Origin: Streptomyces sp. HUAS MG91
Lineage (GTDB): Bacteria > Actinomycetota > Actinomycetes > Streptomycetales > Streptomycetaceae
Length of the DNA: 64,000 nucleotides
Assembly: GCF_040529335.1 (NCBI RefSeq)
Contig: NZ_CP159534.1
Location: 6,882,001-6,946,000, forward strand
Direction: 5' to 3'
The notes beneath the pieces were generated by a model. The model saw nothing but the letters and a program-made list of their open reading frames with translations, was not told where the DNA came from and searched no databases. Position 1 is the first letter of the stretch; every line of letters begins with the position of its first letter. The position numbers and the translations under genes are program-made. This document shows, one piece after another, positions 43,032 through 52,838 of the stretch.

Positions 43032-43706
43032 ATGACGATCAGGGGGAGGGGCGCGCTCACGCGCGTCATGGGGTTCACCGCGACCGCGCTGCTCATGGCG
43101 GGATGCGGCACACACCCGTCCGGCGGCGACGCGTCCACCGGGCCCGCCGCGCCCGCATCGCCGTCGAGCGGCGGCACGGACATCGGCCGGGTGCACGCCG
43201 ACCCGCTCGGCAGCAGCCCGCCGCCGCGGTACGGCGAGATCGACACCGCGCCGACCGTGACCGCCGCGCCGACCGGCCCCTGCCCCGACTCCGGAGTGCG
43301 CGTCACGCTCGGCAGCGGCGAAGCCGCCATGGGGCTGCGCGTCCTCCGTCTCACCCTCACCAACTGCGGTGCGGACACGTTCGAGGTCTCCGGGTACCCG
43401 CGGCTGCGGCTGGCCGAGTCGGACGGCACCCCTGTCGAGGACGTCCGGGTCCTGCGCGGCACCGGGCAGATCACCACGGGTCTGGAGGACCCCGGCCCGC
43501 ACCGCCTCACCCTGCGCCGCGGCGAGAGCGCGATCTCCGTCCTCGCCTGGCGCAACACCTACGACGACACCACCGAGCCGCCCGTGACCGTCGACCGCGT
43601 GACCGTCGAGACCGGTACCGGCGGCGCCCGGACCGTCACCGCCGACCCGCCGCTCGACCTCGGGAGCACCGGACGACTCGGCACGACGGCCTGGCGCGAG
43701 GGCTGA
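43032..43706 (+). CDS. DUF4232-type lipoprotein
   Basis: A 224-residue exported lipoprotein with lipobox LMAGC (Cys25) and a Pro/Ser/Gly spacer of about 55 residues. The C-terminal immunoglobulin-like DUF4232 domain begins at CPDSGVRVTLGSGEAAMGLR, contains LRLTLTNCGADTFEVSGYPRLRL and ends AWRNTYDD and VTADPPLDLG. The two Cys probably pair. These domains are common on actinobacterial cell surfaces and have no known ligand. It starts 9 bp after the response regulator, suggesting that it belongs to that system's operon. Confidence 0.82.
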   Translation: MTIRGRGALTRVMGFTATALLMAGCGTHPSGGDASTGPAAPASPSSGGTDIGRVHADPLGSSPPPRYGEIDTAPTVTAAPTGPCPDSGVRVTLGSGEAAMGLRVLRLTLTNCGADTFEVSGYPRLRLAESDGTPVEDVRVLRGTGQITTGLEDPGPHRLTLRRGESAISVLAWRNTYDDTTEPPVTVDRVTVETGTGGARTVTADPPLDLGSTGRLGTTAWREG

Positions 43707-43782
43707 GCGCGTCCCGCTAGGATCCCGACGAAGAATGCTGAGGAAGCGGACACCGGGTCCGCCGTGGTGGTTGGGGGTCGAC

Positions 43783-44190
43783 GTGGTCGCTGGTCGTGTG
43801 GTGCGCTTCGACGGAGCGCGCGGTTACGGGTTCATCGCGCCGGACGACGGCGGCGAGGACGTCTTCCTGCACGTGAACGACCTCCTCATCCCCGAGTCGT
43901 ATCTGCGCACGGGGCTGAAGGTCGAGTTCGACATCGAGGAGGGCGACCGCGGCCCGAAGGCGTCCTCGGTCCAGCTCGCCGAGGGCGCGTCCGCGCCGGT
44001 GGCGGGCGGCCGGCACATCGCGGCCGACGGCGACGACGTGCTCTGCGACGTGCTGCGCGTCGACGAGTTCACCAACGAGGTCACCGAGCTGCTGCTTCGC
44101 GCCGCCCCCTCCCTGACGGGAGAGCAGATCCTGGCGATCCGCCGCGAGCTGGTGCAGAGCGGACGCAAGCACGGCTGGGTGGACAGCTGA
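43783..44190 (+). CDS. Cold-shock-domain protein with C-terminal extension
   Basis: A 135-residue protein. Residues 1-65 are a cold-shock RNA/DNA-binding domain with RNP1-like GYGFIAPDD and RNP2-like DVFLHVNDL. A conserved helical tail follows (DVLCDVLRVDEFTNEVTELLLRAAPSLTGEQILAIRRELV). The tail distinguishes it from the ~67-residue classical CspA type and is a recognised Streptomyces variety. GTG 43783 is chosen because it gives the conserved VVAGRVVRFD start and GGGGGTCG precedes it; the frame is open further up to 43735. A strong terminator follows. Confidence 0.85.
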   Translation: MVAGRVVRFDGARGYGFIAPDDGGEDVFLHVNDLLIPESYLRTGLKVEFDIEEGDRGPKASSVQLAEGASAPVAGGRHIAADGDDVLCDVLRVDEFTNEVTELLLRAAPSLTGEQILAIRRELVQSGRKHGWVDS

Positions 44191-44214
44191 CCCGCCACTC
44201 CCACTGAGACGCCC

Positions 44215-44250
44215 GGGCCCGGGCCGAGTCCACCGACTCGGCCCGGGCCC
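44215..44250 (+). terminator. Perfect 15-bp stem terminator after the cold-shock gene
   Basis: GGGCCCGGGCCGAGT (44215-44229) is fully complementary to 44236-44250 around a 6-nt loop, 24 bp after the stop codon. The sequence after it, TGTCCGTTCTTGG, is moderately T-rich. Confidence 0.8.
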
Positions 44251-44451
44251 TGTCCGTTCTTGGCCTTCTTCTCCCTTGATGTCGGGCCCAGTTATTCAAT
44301 CTTCACAGAATCCGGTCCGGCATCCGGACAACCCCCTTGTCCTGCGGACTGTATGCGAAATACGTTCTGCGGTATTCCTTGATCGCCCACAGGTTTCCCA
44401 TGATCCGTCATGGGACCTGCGGATTCTCTTCCCTGGCGGAGGTATGCCCTC

Positions 44452-46062
44452 GTGCGCCGAACAGCGGTTGCCTGCACGGCAGTTGCCTTGGTGATGTCCC
44501 TGACGGCGGGCTGCGGCTCCCTGCAGTCCTCGGCCACCGAGGTCGGCGGGGAGCGCATGACCGACGACCGCCCCGTGCGCGACGGCGGCACCCTCACGGT
44601 CGCGCTCAACGCGGACCCCGACAAGCTGGACCCGACCCTCGCCCAGACCCTCGTGGGCCGCACCGTCTTCGCGGGCATGTGCGAGAAGCTCTACGACACC
44701 GACGCCGACGGCCGGATCGTGCCGCAGCTCGCGACGGCCCGGCCCGAGGTCTCCGCCGACGGCCGCACCGTCACCTTCGACGTCCGTAAGGACGCCACCT
44801 TCAGCGACGGCAGCAAGCTGGACGCGGACGCCGTCGTCACCTCGCTGCTGCGCCACCGCGACCTCGCGGGCTCCGCGCGCGCCACCGAACTCGCACCGCT
44901 GAAGTCGGCGCGGGCCACGGGCCCGTACAGCGTGAAGCTCACCCTCAAGCAGGCCTACGTGCCGCTGACCGCCGTCCTCGCCGACCGCGCCGGGATGGTG
45001 ATGTCCCCGGCCGCGCTCAAGAAGTACGGCAAGAACTTCACCAACCACCCTTCCTGCGTGGGCCCGTTCAAGTTCGCCGAGCGCGTCGGCGGCGACCGCA
45101 TCGTCCTGACCAAGGACGCGCACTACTACGACGCCGACGCCGTCCACCTGGACAAGGTGGTCTACAAGCCGATCCCCGACGGCAGCGTCCGCCTCGCCAA
45201 CCTGCGCTCCGGCGACGTCCAGGTCGGCGACCAGATGGGCCCCGTCGACGTGAAGAGCGCGCTGACCGACGGGAAGCTCCAGCTGTTCAACTCGCCCTCG
45301 CTCGGCTACCAGGGCATCGGCATCAACGTCGGCAACGTCAAGGGCCTCGGCGCGAAGCCCGGCACGATCGACAGCCCGCTCGCGCGCGACGTCCGCGTCC
45401 GCGAGGCCTTCGACCTCGCCATCGACCGCGACCTCATCAACAAGGTCGTCTTCCAGGGCATGTACGAGCCCGCCTGCGGGCCCGTCTCCCCGGAGTCCGC
45501 GATCGCGCCCGGCGCACGTGCCTCGCAGTGCCCGAAGCGCGATGTGGCCGCCGCCAGGAAGCTCCTGAAGCAGGCGGGCGTGAAGACGCCCGTCCGCATC
45601 GAGCTGAAGACCTCCACCACCCCCGAGTGGAGCCGCATCGGCCAGGTCGTCCAGGCCATGGCCAAGGGCGCGGGCTTCGACGTCACCCTGCGTCCCACCG
45701 AGTACGCCACGATGCTGGAGGAGACCGACGCCGGCCAGTACCAGGCCTTCAACAGCGGCTGGTCCGGGCGGCTCGACCCCGACGGCAACATCGCCAGCTT
45801 CCTCCAGACGCGCGGCGCCATGAACGCCTACGGCTACAGCGACAAGAAGGTCGACGCGCTCATCGCCCGCGGCCGCACCGAATCCGACACCGGTGAACGC
45901 GCCAAGATCTACGACGAGTTGGCCCGCCGGGTGAACGACGCGCACGCCCTCATCTACCTCTACCGCCAGAAGAACTACGTCGTCGCAGGGAAGGACGTCG
46001 CCGGCCTCCGCGTCTACGGCGACGGCCTGATCCGCGTGAAGGATGCGGGGTACGCCAAGTGA
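44452..46062 (+). CDS. Peptide ABC importer, substrate-binding lipoprotein (family 5), system 2
   Basis: A 536-residue solute-binding protein. Signal MRRTAVACTAVALVMSLTA ends at lipobox LTAGC. SBP_bac_5 features are GGTLTVALNADPDKLDPTLAQ, DVRVREAFDLAIDRDLINKV and GWSGRLDPDGNIASFLQ. GTG 44452 is chosen because GGAGG (44438-44442) lies 9 nt upstream; a nearby ATG at 44443 is out of frame. A 7-bp hairpin (44397-44403 with 44408-44414) lies in its leader. It heads a six-gene operon with two permeases, two ATPases and a gamma-glutamyltransferase, pointing to uptake of small, perhaps gamma-glutamyl, peptides. Confidence 0.92.
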   Translation: MRRTAVACTAVALVMSLTAGCGSLQSSATEVGGERMTDDRPVRDGGTLTVALNADPDKLDPTLAQTLVGRTVFAGMCEKLYDTDADGRIVPQLATARPEVSADGRTVTFDVRKDATFSDGSKLDADAVVTSLLRHRDLAGSARATELAPLKSARATGPYSVKLTLKQAYVPLTAVLADRAGMVMSPAALKKYGKNFTNHPSCVGPFKFAERVGGDRIVLTKDAHYYDADAVHLDKVVYKPIPDGSVRLANLRSGDVQVGDQMGPVDVKSALTDGKLQLFNSPSLGYQGIGINVGNVKGLGAKPGTIDSPLARDVRVREAFDLAIDRDLINKVVFQGMYEPACGPVSPESAIAPGARASQCPKRDVAAARKLLKQAGVKTPVRIELKTSTTPEWSRIGQVVQAMAKGAGFDVTLRPTEYATMLEETDAGQYQAFNSGWSGRLDPDGNIASFLQTRGAMNAYGYSDKKVDALIARGRTESDTGERAKIYDELARRVNDAHALIYLYRQKNYVVAGKDVAGLRVYGDGLIRVKDAGYAK

Positions 46063-47066
46063 CGACCGCTCAGATGTCCCTGAAGAAGCCCGGACCGCTC
46101 GCCGGCCACCCCATGGCCAAGTACGTCCTGACCCGCGTCCGGCAGTCCCTCATCACGCTCTTCCTCGTCTCGATCGTCGTCTTCGCCGGCATCCGTGCCC
46201 TGCCCGGCGACCCCGCGCTCGCCCTCGCCGGAGAGGAGCGCAGCCCCGAGGCGCTCGCCGCGATCCGCAGCGAGTACGGGCTCGACGACAACATCGTCAT
46301 CCAGTACGGCCGTTTCATCGGCCACGCCCTCCAGGGCGACCTCGGCACCTCCTCGCGCACCGGACTGCCGGTCGCCGACGCCATCGGCGAGGCGCTGCCC
46401 GTCACCCTCGAACTCGCCGCCCTCGCCCTGCTCCTGGCGGTCGTCCTCGGTATCGGCGCCGGCGTCGTCGCCGCCGTGCGCCGCGGAAAGCCCGCCGAGT
46501 GGATCGCCAACGCCCTCGCGCTGCTGGGTCTTTCGATCCCGACGTTCTGGCTGGGCATCGTCCTGGTCCTCGCCTTCGCCATCGCCGTCCCCGTCTTCGC
46601 GGCCTCCGGCTACGTCCCCTTCGGCACCGACCCCGTGGACAACCTGCGGCGCATGGTGCTGCCCGCCATCGTGCTCGGCTCCGGACTCGCCGCCGTCGTC
46701 ATGCGGCAGACCCGCGCCGCCATGCTCGACTCGCTCTCCGCCGACTACGTCCGCACCGCTCGCGCCAAGGGACTCTCCCGCCGGGAGGTCGTCGGCGGGC
46801 ACGCGCTGCGCAACTCCCTCGTCACCGTCGTGACCGTACTCGGCCTGCAACTCGGCCACTTGATCTCCGGCGCCGTCGTCACCGAGCAGATCTTCGTCCT
46901 CCCCGGCTTCGGCAAGCTCACCATCGACGCCGTCTTCACCCGTGACTACGCGACCCTCCAGGGCGTCGTCCTCGTCACCTCGTTCGCGTACATCTTCATC
47001 AACCTGCTGGTCGACGTGGCGTACTCGGTCATCGACCCGCGCATCCGGCTCGGAGGTGCCCGGTGA
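46059..47066 (+). CDS. Peptide ABC importer, DppB-type permease, system 2
   Basis: A 335-residue permease with DppB features: first helix VRQSLITLFLVSIVVFAGIRALPGDP, the loop YGLDDNIVIQYGRFIGHALQGDLGTS, coupling loop YVRTARAKGLSRREVVGGHALRN and the end VFTRDYATLQGVVLV. GTG 46059 overlaps the binding-protein stop by 4 nt and its stop overlaps the next permease, so all genes of this operon are translationally coupled. Confidence 0.92.
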   Translation: MTTAQMSLKKPGPLAGHPMAKYVLTRVRQSLITLFLVSIVVFAGIRALPGDPALALAGEERSPEALAAIRSEYGLDDNIVIQYGRFIGHALQGDLGTSSRTGLPVADAIGEALPVTLELAALALLLAVVLGIGAGVVAAVRRGKPAEWIANALALLGLSIPTFWLGIVLVLAFAIAVPVFAASGYVPFGTDPVDNLRRMVLPAIVLGSGLAAVVMRQTRAAMLDSLSADYVRTARAKGLSRREVVGGHALRNSLVTVVTVLGLQLGHLISGAVVTEQIFVLPGFGKLTIDAVFTRDYATLQGVVLVTSFAYIFINLLVDVAYSVIDPRIRLGGAR

Positions 47067-47934
47067 CCACGCTCGCTCTCACGGGACTGCGCGCCCGGGC
47101 CACCGGGAACGCCAAGCTGCGCGCCCTGCGCAGGAACAAGCTGGCCATGACCGGCGCCGTCATCGCCCTGGTCTTCGTGCTCGCCGCGCTGCTCGCCCCG
47201 CTCGTCGCCCCCTACGACCCGGCACGGCCCGACTTCGACAACGTGCTCGCCGCACCGAGCTGGGCCCACTGGCTCGGCACCGACGACCTCGGCCGCGACC
47301 AGCTCTCCCGCGTCGTCTACGGGGCCCGGGCCTCGATGCAGGTCGGCGTCCTCGCGGTCGTCCTCGCCTTCCTCGTCGGCGTCCCCCTCGGCCTGCTCGC
47401 CGGCTACTACGGGAAGATCGCGGACAGCGTCGTGTCCCGCGTCACCGACACCATGCTCGCCTTCCCGTTCCTGGTGCTCGCCGTCGGCCTCGCCGCCGTC
47501 CTCGGCCCGTCGCTGACCAACGCGACCATCGCCATCGGCATCTCGCAGATCCCGGCCGTCATCCGCATCACCCGCGCCGAGACGCTGCGCCTCAAGCACG
47601 TCGACTACGTGGCCGCGGCCGTCGCCAACGGCGGCGGCGACGGCACCGTCCTGTTCCGGCACATCCTGCCCAACGCGACCTCCGCGCTCACCGTGCAGGC
47701 CACCGTCGGCATCCCCGCCGCCATCATCGGCGAGGCCCTGCTCAGCTTCCTCGGCCTCGGCGTGCAGCCGCCCGAACCCTCCCTCGGCGTGATGCTCTCC
47801 TCCGCCCAGTCCTTCCTCGCGCCCGCGCCCTGGATGGCGGTCTTCCCCGGCCTCGCCGTGGTCGCCGCGACCCTGGCGTTCAACCTGCTCGGCGACGGCC
47901 TGCGCGACGTCCTCGACCCCCGTGGAGCCACCCG

Positions 47935-47938
<4 letters not shown>
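47063..47938 (+). CDS. Peptide ABC importer, DppC-type permease, system 2
   Basis: A 291-residue permease. It has the first helix MTGAVIALVFVLAALLAPLV, the DppC hallmark HWLGTDDLGRDQLSRVVYGAR, coupling loop YVAAAVANGGGDGTVLFRHILPN and the C-terminal FLGLGVQPPEPSLGVML / NLLGDGLRDVLDPR. It is a compact version without the long N-terminal tail of the system 1 homologue. GTG 47063 overlaps the previous stop by 4 nt. Confidence 0.92.
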
Positions 47939-48932
<994 letters not shown>

Positions 48933-48936
<4 letters not shown>

Positions 48937-49955
48937 GCACCGCGCCCGTGCTGGAACTCACCGGCCTCGAACGCCACTTCGCGGGCGCCGGAGGCACCGT
49001 CCGCGCCGCCGACGGCGTCACCCTCACCGTCGGACGCGGCGAGGTCGTCGGCCTCGTCGGCGAGTCCGGCAGCGGCAAGTCGACCGTCGGCCGCTGCGCC
49101 GTCCGCCTCGACGACCCCACCGGCGGCACCGTCCGCATCAACGGCACCGACGTGACGACCCTGTCCCGGCGCGCCCTGCGCCCCCTGCGCAAGAACTTCC
49201 ACCTGGTCTTCCAGGACCCGTCCTCCTCGCTCGACCCGCGGATGACCGTCGGCGAGATCGTCGCCGAACCGCTGCGCCTGCACGGCATCGCCAAGAACAA
49301 AGAGGCCGCCCACGCGCGCGTACGGGAACTTCTCGCCCAAGTAGGGCTGCGTCCCGAGCACGCCGACCGGCACCCGCACGAACTCTCCGGCGGCCAGCGC
49401 CAGCGCATCTCCATCGCCCGCGCCCTGTCCGTCGACCCCGACCTGCTGGTCGCCGACGAACCGACCTCCGCGCTCGACGTCTCCGTGCAGGCCTCCGTCC
49501 TCAACCTGCTCGCCGATCTCCAGCGCGACCGCGGCTTCGGCTGCCTGTTCATCACGCACGACCTGGCCGCCGTCGAGTACCTGGCCGACCGGATCGCCGT
49601 CATGTACCTGGGCCGGATCGTCGAACAGGCGCCCACGCGCGAGCTGTTCGCCGACCCCAAGCACCCGTACACGCAGGCCCTGCTGTCGGCCGCGCCGGTC
49701 CCGGACCCGGTCACCCAGCGCACCCGCGAACGCATCGTCCTCAGCGGCGAACTGCCCAGCCCGCTCGATCCGCCGCCCGGCTGCCGCTTCCACACCCGCT
49801 GCCCGCTCGCCGTCGACCGCTGCCGCAGCGAGGTCCCCGTCCTGCGCACCCTGACCGGCGGCCGCGAGGTCTCCTGTCACCTCGTCGCCGACGACGGCAC
49901 CGCCCCGGACGCGGCCTCTCGTACGATCCCGAACACCCGCACCGCCACCCGCTAG
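48933..49955 (+). CDS. Peptide ABC importer, DppF-type ATPase, system 2
   Basis: A 340-residue ABC ATPase with Walker [24 protein letters not shown], signature [15 protein letters not shown], Walker [13 protein letters not shown] and ITHDLA. Its C-terminal extension also carries a cysteine motif ([17 protein letters not shown] and VSCHLV). It forms the heterodimeric motor with the preceding ATPase. The gap to the gamma-glutamyltransferase TTG is only 8 bp. Confidence 0.93.
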
Positions 49956-49963
49956 GAGCCTTC

Positions 49964-51769
49964 TTGTTCACCACCCGGCCGACCCTCCAGGGCACCTTCG
50001 GCATGGTGTCCTCCACGCACTACCTCGCCTCCCAGTCCGCGATGGCGGTCCTGGAGGACGGCGGCAACGCCTACGACGCGGCCGTCGCCGCGGGCTTCGT
50101 GCTGCACGTCGTCGAGCCCCACCTGAACGGCCCGGCCGGCGAGGTGCCGATGATCGTCGCCCCGGCGGGCGGCGAGGTCCGCGTGCTGTGCGGCCAGGGC
50201 GTGGCCCCCGCCGGAGCCACCGTCGCGCACTACAAGGCGCTCGGCCTCGACCTGGTACCGGGCACCGGCCCGCTCGCCGCCGCCGTGCCCGGCGCCTTCG
50301 ACGCCTGGATGCTGCTCCTGAAGGACCACGGCACCAAGACCCTCGCCGAGGTCCTGAAGTACGCCATCGGCTACGCCGAGGACGGCCACGCCCCTGTCGA
50401 GCGCGTCGGCCAGACCGTCGAGACGGTCCGCGAGCTGTTCGAGACCGAGTGGCCGTCGTCCGCCGAGGTCTACCTCGTCGACGGCGAGGCGCCCCGCCCC
50501 GGCGAGCTCCTGCGCAACCGGCAGCTCGCCGCCACCTGGAAGCGGCTGACGGCCGAGGCCGAGGCGGTCGGCTCCGACCGCGTCGCGCAGATCGAGGAGG
50601 CCCGCCGCGTCTGGCGCGAGGGCTTCATCGCCGAGGCCCTGGTCCGCCAGTCGCAGCGGCCCACCATGGACACCAGCGGCGAGCGCCACACCGGCACCCT
50701 CACCCTGGCCGACCTGGCCTCCTGGGAGGCGACCTACGAGGCCCCGGCCACATACGACTGGAACGGCTGGACCCTGTGCAAGGCGGGCGGCTGGAGCCAG
50801 GGACCCGCCTTCCTCCAGCAGCTCGCCCTGCTCCCGCCGGAACTGCCCGCCTACGGGTCGGCCGACTACGTCCACCTGCTCATAGAGGGCTGCAAGCTCG
50901 CCATGGCCGACCGCGAGGCCTGGTACGGCGACGCCGAGCAGGTCCCCGTGGACGCGCTCCTCTCGGACGAGTACAACGCCGCCCGCCGCACCCTGATCGA
51001 CCCCGAGAAGGCCTCGCACGAGCTGCGCCCCGGCAGCCCCCTCGGCGCCGAGCCCCGGCTGAGCGCGCACGCCCACGCGGTCGCCTCCGGCGAGGCCGGC
51101 TTCGACGCGATGGGCGTCGCGGGCGCGGGCGCCGGCGAGCCCACCGTGGCCAAGGACGGCGGCACCCGCGGCGACACCTGCCACCTGGACGTCGTCGACC
51201 GCTGGGGCAACATGGTCGCCGCCACCCCCTCCGGCGGCTGGCTCCAGTCCAACCCGGTCGTGCCCGAACTGGGCTTCCCGCTCGGCACGCGCCTCCAGAT
51301 GGCCTGGCTCGACGAGGGGCTGCCCAACTCGCTCACCCCCGGCCGCCGCCCCCGCACCACGCTCACCCCGTCCCTCGCCCTGAAGGACGGCGTCCCCGTC
51401 ATGGCGTTCGGCACACCGGGCGGCGACCAGCAGGACCAGTGGCAGGTGCACTTCTTCCTGGCCGTGGCGCTGGGCGGCGAGGTCCGCGGCGGGCTCGACC
51501 TGCAAGGCGCCATCGACGCCCCGAACTGGCACAACGACTCCTTCCCCGGCTCCTTCTTCCCGCGTGGCATGCGCCCGGGGTCGGTGACCGTCGAGTCGCG
51601 GCTGGCCGAGGACGTCATCGCCGAGCTGCGCCGGCGCGGCCACGACGTGACCGTCGGCGACGCCTGGTCCGAGGGCCGCCTGTGCGCGGTCGCCCGCGAC
51701 CCGCGCACCGGCGTCCTGTCCGCGGCGGCGAACCCGCGCGGGATGCAGGGATACGCCGTCGGCCGCTGA
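49964..51769 (+). CDS. Cytoplasmic gamma-glutamyltransferase-family enzyme
   Basis: A 601-residue Ntn-hydrolase of the GGT family. It starts at TTG 49964 with TAGGAG 8 nt upstream and has no signal peptide. The N-terminal part has STHYLASQSAMAVLEDGGNA. The self-processing Thr is Thr405 in GDTCHLDVVDRWGN, where the second residue is Cys instead of the Thr of the secreted copy at 11838. RPRTTLTPSLAL and GTPGGDQQDQWQVHFFLAV form the glycine pocket, and the Gln/Asp-rich loop there differs from classic GGT. Its place at the end of a peptide-importer operon suggests that it breaks down imported gamma-glutamyl peptides inside the cell. Confidence 0.88.
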   Translation: MFTTRPTLQGTFGMVSSTHYLASQSAMAVLEDGGNAYDAAVAAGFVLHVVEPHLNGPAGEVPMIVAPAGGEVRVLCGQGVAPAGATVAHYKALGLDLVPGTGPLAAAVPGAFDAWMLLLKDHGTKTLAEVLKYAIGYAEDGHAPVERVGQTVETVRELFETEWPSSAEVYLVDGEAPRPGELLRNRQLAATWKRLTAEAEAVGSDRVAQIEEARRVWREGFIAEALVRQSQRPTMDTSGERHTGTLTLADLASWEATYEAPATYDWNGWTLCKAGGWSQGPAFLQQLALLPPELPAYGSADYVHLLIEGCKLAMADREAWYGDAEQVPVDALLSDEYNAARRTLIDPEKASHELRPGSPLGAEPRLSAHAHAVASGEAGFDAMGVAGAGAGEPTVAKDGGTRGDTCHLDVVDRWGNMVAATPSGGWLQSNPVVPELGFPLGTRLQMAWLDEGLPNSLTPGRRPRTTLTPSLALKDGVPVMAFGTPGGDQQDQWQVHFFLAVALGGEVRGGLDLQGAIDAPNWHNDSFPGSFFPRGMRPGSVTVESRLAEDVIAELRRRGHDVTVGDAWSEGRLCAVARDPRTGVLSAAANPRGMQGYAVGR

Positions 51770-51785
51770 CCGGCACCGACGTCCC

Positions 51786-51825
51786 GAGGGGTGGACCCGC
51801 CGATTTCACGGCTAGTCCACCCCTC
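51786..51825 (+). terminator. 11-bp stem hairpin after the peptide-transport/GGT operon
   Basis: GAGGGGTGGAC (51786-51796) pairs perfectly with 51815-51825 across an 18-nt loop, 17 bp after the stop codon. Confidence 0.7.
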
Positions 51826-51845
51826 GTTCACCTCCTCGGTACGCG

Positions 51846-51868
51846 TTGTCAGTGGGCCGTGTTCTCAT
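51846..51868 (+). promoter_or_regulatory. Partial PafBC-type promoter upstream of the inositol-phosphatase-family gene
   Basis: TTGTCAGTG matches the upstream element perfectly and N8 spacing is kept, but the -10 is TCTCAT rather than TAnnnT. It ends 6 nt before ATG 51875. Confidence 0.35.
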
Positions 51869-51874
51869 GGAGAC

Positions 51875-52738
51875 ATGATCGAAACAACGACAGAAAGCAT
51901 CGACGACTTTCTGACCAGCAAGGTCACCGACCAGCTCCTGACCGACGTGGAGCGGACCGTCCGCGCCGCGGCCGCCGCCGAGATCACCCCGCGCTTCCGG
52001 CAGCTCGCCTCGCACGAGATCGAGCAGAAGAGCGCCCCGCACGACCTCGTGACCGTCGCCGACAAGCGCGCCGAGGAATTCCTCACCCGGGAGCTGCCCG
52101 CCCTGCTCCCCGGCTCCGTCGTCGTCGGCGAGGAGGCCGTCGCCGCCGACCCCGCGCGGTACGAGGAGATCCGCGGCGCGGCGCCCGTCTGGATCGTCGA
52201 CCCGGTCGACGGAACCCGCCAGTTCGTCCACGGCGACCCCGGCTTCTGCACCCTCGTCGCCCTCGCGCTCGACGGCGTCGTGCTCGCCTCCTGGACCTGG
52301 GCACCCGCGCTCGACGAGTTCGCGGTGGCCGTCCGCGGCCGGGGCGCACGGCTCAACGGGCGGGAGCTGCACGCCGGTTCACCCGACACCGGCCGGGACC
52401 TCCGGGTCGCCACCTCGCACCCCGACTACACCACCGACGCGCAGAAGCGGGCCCTGCTCGGCCTGCGCACCGACGGCATCGCCCCGCGCCCCTGCGGATC
52501 GGCCGGCCTGGAGTACCTGGCCGTCGCCCGCGGCACCCTCGACGCCCTCGCCTTCAGCTGGGAGCTGGCCTGGGACCACGCGGCCGGACTGCTCCTCGTC
52601 GAGGAGGCGGGCGGCGCCCACCTCACGCGCGACGGGCAGCCGTTCCGGATCACCGGGGGCAACGCGCTGCCGTTCACGGCGGCGCGGGACGCCCGGACCG
52701 CGGAGCGGATACGCGGGCTGCTGTCGGGCGGAGCCTGA
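51875..52738 (+). CDS. Inositol-monophosphatase-family enzyme
   Basis: A 287-residue Mg-dependent phosphatase-fold protein. Metal motif 1 GEEAVA with Glu and motif 2 WIVDPVDGTRQFVHGDPGFC (the DPxDGT signature) are present, with motif 3 ELAWDHAAGLLLVEEAGG near residue 235. Such enzymes act on inositol phosphate, fructose bisphosphate, histidinol phosphate or PAP, and the substrate cannot be chosen here. ATG 51875 has GGAG close by and conservation begins at IDDFLTSKV. The longer frame from 51791 runs through a terminator and promoter and is rejected. Confidence 0.88.
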   Translation: MIETTTESIDDFLTSKVTDQLLTDVERTVRAAAAAEITPRFRQLASHEIEQKSAPHDLVTVADKRAEEFLTRELPALLPGSVVVGEEAVAADPARYEEIRGAAPVWIVDPVDGTRQFVHGDPGFCTLVALALDGVVLASWTWAPALDEFAVAVRGRGARLNGRELHAGSPDTGRDLRVATSHPDYTTDAQKRALLGLRTDGIAPRPCGSAGLEYLAVARGTLDALAFSWELAWDHAAGLLLVEEAGGAHLTRDGQPFRITGGNALPFTAARDARTAERIRGLLSGGA

Positions 52739-52776
52739 CCGGCGCGGCATACGCCGCACGCCACCCGCACCCGGCA

Positions 52777-52799
52777 CTGTCGGCGCCCCGGCATATCCT
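52777..52799 (+). promoter_or_regulatory. Possible PafBC-type promoter of the desaturase-like gene
   Basis: CTGTCGGCG, eight bases, then TATCCT. The core TGTCGG, spacing and -10 agree with the damage-promoter motif, with two mismatches in weaker positions. Confidence 0.35.
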
Positions 52800-52838
52800 G
52801 TCCGGGCAGTGGCCATCGGCTGACGAAGGAGTCCGAAG

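Noticed and set aside
44443..44451. ATG 44443 as start of the second binding protein
   Set aside because: Out of frame with the signal peptide; GTG 44452 has the proper frame and spacing from GGAGG.
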